Origin: JAVWGW01 sp036651575
Lineage (GTDB): Bacteria > Actinomycetota > Coriobacteriia > Coriobacteriales > Eggerthellaceae
Reading direction: 5' to 3'
DNA length: 23,880 bases
Assembly (NCBI GenBank): GCA_036651575.1
Contig: JAVVXN010000023.1
Location: 1-23,880 of the forward strand
Positions within the stretch are counted from its first letter, which is position 1. Every line of letters begins with the position of its first letter. Positions 22,353 through 23,880 of this stretch are shown here, in pieces. A model generated the notes under the pieces. It was not told where the DNA came from, did no database searches, and worked only from the letters and a program-made list of their open reading frames with translations. A program made the position numbers and the translations under genes.

Positions 22353-23210
22353 ATGGAAAGCGGATTCGAGGCCTTTTCTCTTTCGTTGTTCACCACGCTT
22401 TCCCCCGCAGGCACCCTGGGATTTATCGCGGTCGCATTCGCGGTGCTCGTCTTAAAACCTGACGAGACCTGCACTCAGCGCCTCAACCGCCTTCTCGCCC
22501 TTCCCCTTTCCTGTGTCCTGATCGGGTTCATCGCTTCGGCGACACACCTCGGAACGCCAGCAAACGCCCTGCACGTCTTTTCGGGCATCGGACGATCACC
22601 CCTTTCCAACGAGGTATTCGCCGCAATCTGTTTTTTGGCGGCGGGAGGGTCGTATTGGATGGTGATGTTTAAAGAGCGCTTCCCCGCAACACTTGCCAAG
22701 ATTTGGCTGGGTGTCGCCTGCATTGCCGGCATCGGCTTTATTGCCATGACATCGGTGGCCTATTCCGTCTTTACCGTACCCACCTGGAATACGATTTTTG
22801 TTCCTGCAAACCTTGTCTTTTCAGGGCTTCTTGCAGGACCGATTATAGGGATGCTGACCTACACCCTTGCCGATTATCAGCACAACGGTTATGCCGTCGC
22901 TTTAACCGTACTTGCCACCATAGCCCTCGTGGTGGGATCGCTGTGTCTTTTCGCGCAGAACGCCGACCTCGCACACCTTGCCAACAACGAAATCATCGCA
23001 GCAACAATGGTGCCGCATTATCGTGAGCTCATTTGGGCTCACGTTGCGCTGGGATGTCTGGGCATTGCCTGCGCTACTTTTTCACTGAAGCGCACGCTCT
23101 CAAAACGAAAGAGGATCGCCCTTCGCGGCGGAGCGTGCCTTATCTTGTGCGGAGCGGTCTTTCTCACCCGCATCGCTTTTTACCACATGCACATGACCAT
23201 TGGGTTCTAA
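22353..23210 (+). CDS. dmsC: DmsC-type membrane anchor subunit
   Basis: This membrane protein of about 285 residues has eight predicted helices. 'SATHLGTPANALHVFSGIGRSPLSNEV' and the C-terminal 'RIAFYHMHMTIGF' are hallmarks of DmsC, which binds menaquinol and anchors the AB catalytic dimer. The start is decided by GAGGAG 8 nt before the ATG at 22353. The last 37 codons (23100-23207) are overlapped on the opposite strand by mog, an arrangement uncommon for two genuine genes. The final helix and the FY-x-x-HMT motif lie within this overlap, so that part of dmsC appears to be under real protein constraint. Partners are presumably dmsB2 and dmsA, although dmsB1 is also nearby. Confidence 0.93.
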   Translation: MESGFEAFSLSLFTTLSPAGTLGFIAVAFAVLVLKPDETCTQRLNRLLALPLSCVLIGFIASATHLGTPANALHVFSGIGRSPLSNEVFAAICFLAAGGSYWMVMFKERFPATLAKIWLGVACIAGIGFIAMTSVAYSVFTVPTWNTIFVPANLVFSGLLAGPIIGMLTYTLADYQHNGYAVALTVLATIALVVGSLCLFAQNADLAHLANNEIIAATMVPHYRELIWAHVALGCLGIACATFSLKRTLSKRKRIALRGGACLILCGAVFLTRIAFYHMHMTIGF

Positions 23211-23699
23211 CAAACGCTCGTGTCCACCTCCGGCCATCATGGAAATGGCGTGGGGCAACGCAGCTACCATGCCCTCCCAATTTTCTCGAGCAGCACGCTC
23301 GCTCCCCGGCAAATTGACCACCAGACAGCGCCCTCGCTGCATACACCGCGCACGAGACAGCATGGCGTAGGGAGTGATGGCAAGGCTGTGCGAACGCATC
23401 GCTTCGGCAATGCCCGGCACGTTGCGCTCGCAGACATCCTGTGTTGCTTCGGGGGTTACATCGCGCAGGGAAAGACCACTGCCGCCGCACGTGAGCACGA
23501 CGTCAACCTCAAGTTCGTCAACGGCGCGCACAATAGCCGCAGAAATATCGGCACGCTCGTCTTTGACCACCACGTGGCTGACGCATTCCCAACCCTGTTC
23601 GGCAATGAGCCCCTCAAGGGCCAAGCCGGCGGTATCCTGCTTTATCCCCCGCGTATCAGAACAGGTAATGATGGCAAAACGTGGCAATTGATCAGCCAT
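23100..23699 (-). CDS. mog: Mog/MoaB-family molybdopterin adenylyltransferase
   Basis: This 199-residue protein would adenylate molybdopterin before molybdenum insertion. 'TCSDTRGIKQDTAG' and 'LTCGGSGLSLRDVTPEAT' (69-86) are the substrate and magnesium-binding motifs of the MogA/MoaB domain. The usual Thr in TGGTG is replaced by Ser (CGGSG). Its conserved fold ends near residue 160 ('AISMMAGGGHERLL'). The remaining 36 residues ('VHVVKSDAGEKDRSAQDKARSAAKG...') are polar and lie wholly on the antisense of the end of dmsC. TGAGGAG is 11 nt upstream of the ATG, and that ATG overlaps the moeA stop by one base. The gene supplies the cofactor for the molybdoenzymes of this window. Confidence 0.9.
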   Translation of the reverse strand: MADQLPRFAIITCSDTRGIKQDTAGLALEGLIAEQGWECVSHVVVKDERADISAAIVRAVDELEVDVVLTCGGSGLSLRDVTPEATQDVCERNVPGIAEAMRSHSLAITPYAMLSRARCMQRGRCLVVNLPGSERAARENWEGMVAALPHAISMMAGGGHERLLEPNGHVHVVKSDAGEKDRSAQDKARSAAKGDPLSF

Positions 23700-23880
23700 T
23701 ATATACTCAACTCCTCAGAAACATCAAGCAGGATGCACGCAACCTGCGCACCTTCAGTACGTGATTGGAGGCCTTCTGGCATAACGGCCAGACAGTTGCT
23801 GCGCTGCAACACACCGAACAATCCCGAACTTTGATTTTGAGCCGGATCCACCACGTAATCCCCCTCGTCATTTTTGTAGA
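23699..23880 (-). CDS. moeA: MoeA, molybdopterin molybdenumtransferase (C-terminal part)
   Basis: The last 59 codons of a gene that runs off the right edge read '...YVVDPAQNQSSGLFGVLQRSNCLAVMPEG...GAQVACILLDVSEELSI'. The 'SSG...L.RSNCLAVMPEG' segment and the following beta strand with 'GAQVACILL' match the C-terminal domain of MoeA, which inserts molybdate into adenylated molybdopterin. The TAA stop shares one base with the mog ATG (TAATG), so moeA-mog is a coupled operon. The catalytic domains lie outside the window. Confidence 0.85.
   Translation of the reverse strand, partial: YKNDEGDYVVDPAQNQSSGLFGVLQRSNCLAVMPEGLQSRTEGAQVACILLDVSEELSI

Noticed and set aside
1..23880. Mobile elements, CRISPR arrays or selenocysteine readthrough in the redox genes
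   Set aside because: No transposase, integrase, terminal repeats or regularly spaced repeats were seen, and the molybdoenzyme genes have uninterrupted frames.

Overview
The window looks like a piece of chromosome from an anaerobic, respiratory actinobacterium, most plausibly class Coriobacteriia, family Eggerthellaceae. The grounds are the density of Tat-exported molybdoenzymes of the DMSO-reductase family, a LuxR-type regulator fused to a multi-spanning membrane domain, an NfnAB transhydrogenase, strong GGAGG ribosome binding sites and a GC content that I judge by eye to be in the mid-50s. The family is an inference. I see no phage, IS element, CRISPR array or complete RNA gene.

Left block (1-8260): the 3' part of a small DUF2871-type membrane protein converges on a leftward operon. 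Read from its promoter, that operon is a Tat-signal four-cluster ferredoxin (5720-4974), a TorD-like chaperone (4917-4216), a PsrA/PhsA-like molybdopterin oxidoreductase (4178-1977), a four-cluster ferredoxin (1977-1438) and an NrfD membrane quinol subunit (1432-548). A YdhV-like aldehyde:ferredoxin oxidoreductase family protein (6052-8172) is transcribed divergently. The 331-bp region between them holds a long imperfect palindrome and a repeated two-part box.

Middle block (8312-18212): mostly housekeeping and redox genes. nfnA, nfnB and folC form a tight leftward operon. They are followed by an orphan EIIC-type membrane protein gene, a divergent corA-type transporter, and the leftward run luxR-type membrane regulator, alr and a family-4 uracil-DNA glycosylase.

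Right block (18213-23880): a DMSO-reductase-type operon, divergent from the membrane regulator, with the order dmsA, dmsB1, hairpin and possible internal promoter, dmsB2, dmsC. It converges on moeA-mog, the molybdenum insertion genes. dmsC and mog overlap tail to tail by 111 bp.

How the genes fit together: moeA and mog complete the cofactor, TorD and the Tat signals mature and export the catalytic subunits, and NrfD and DmsC would connect the two enzymes to the quinone pool. NfnAB balances NADH, NADPH and ferredoxin, which may also link to the AOR-family enzyme. The most notable points are (i) DmsB1, in which one cluster-ligand cysteine is replaced by serine at what I believe is the E. coli DmsB Cys102 position, beside an intact second DmsB; (ii) the pairing of an AOR-family enzyme with a Tat-signal ferredoxin and a complete Psr-like operon from one shared promoter region; (iii) the dmsC/mog antisense overlap; and (iv) several strong palindromes in regulatory regions.
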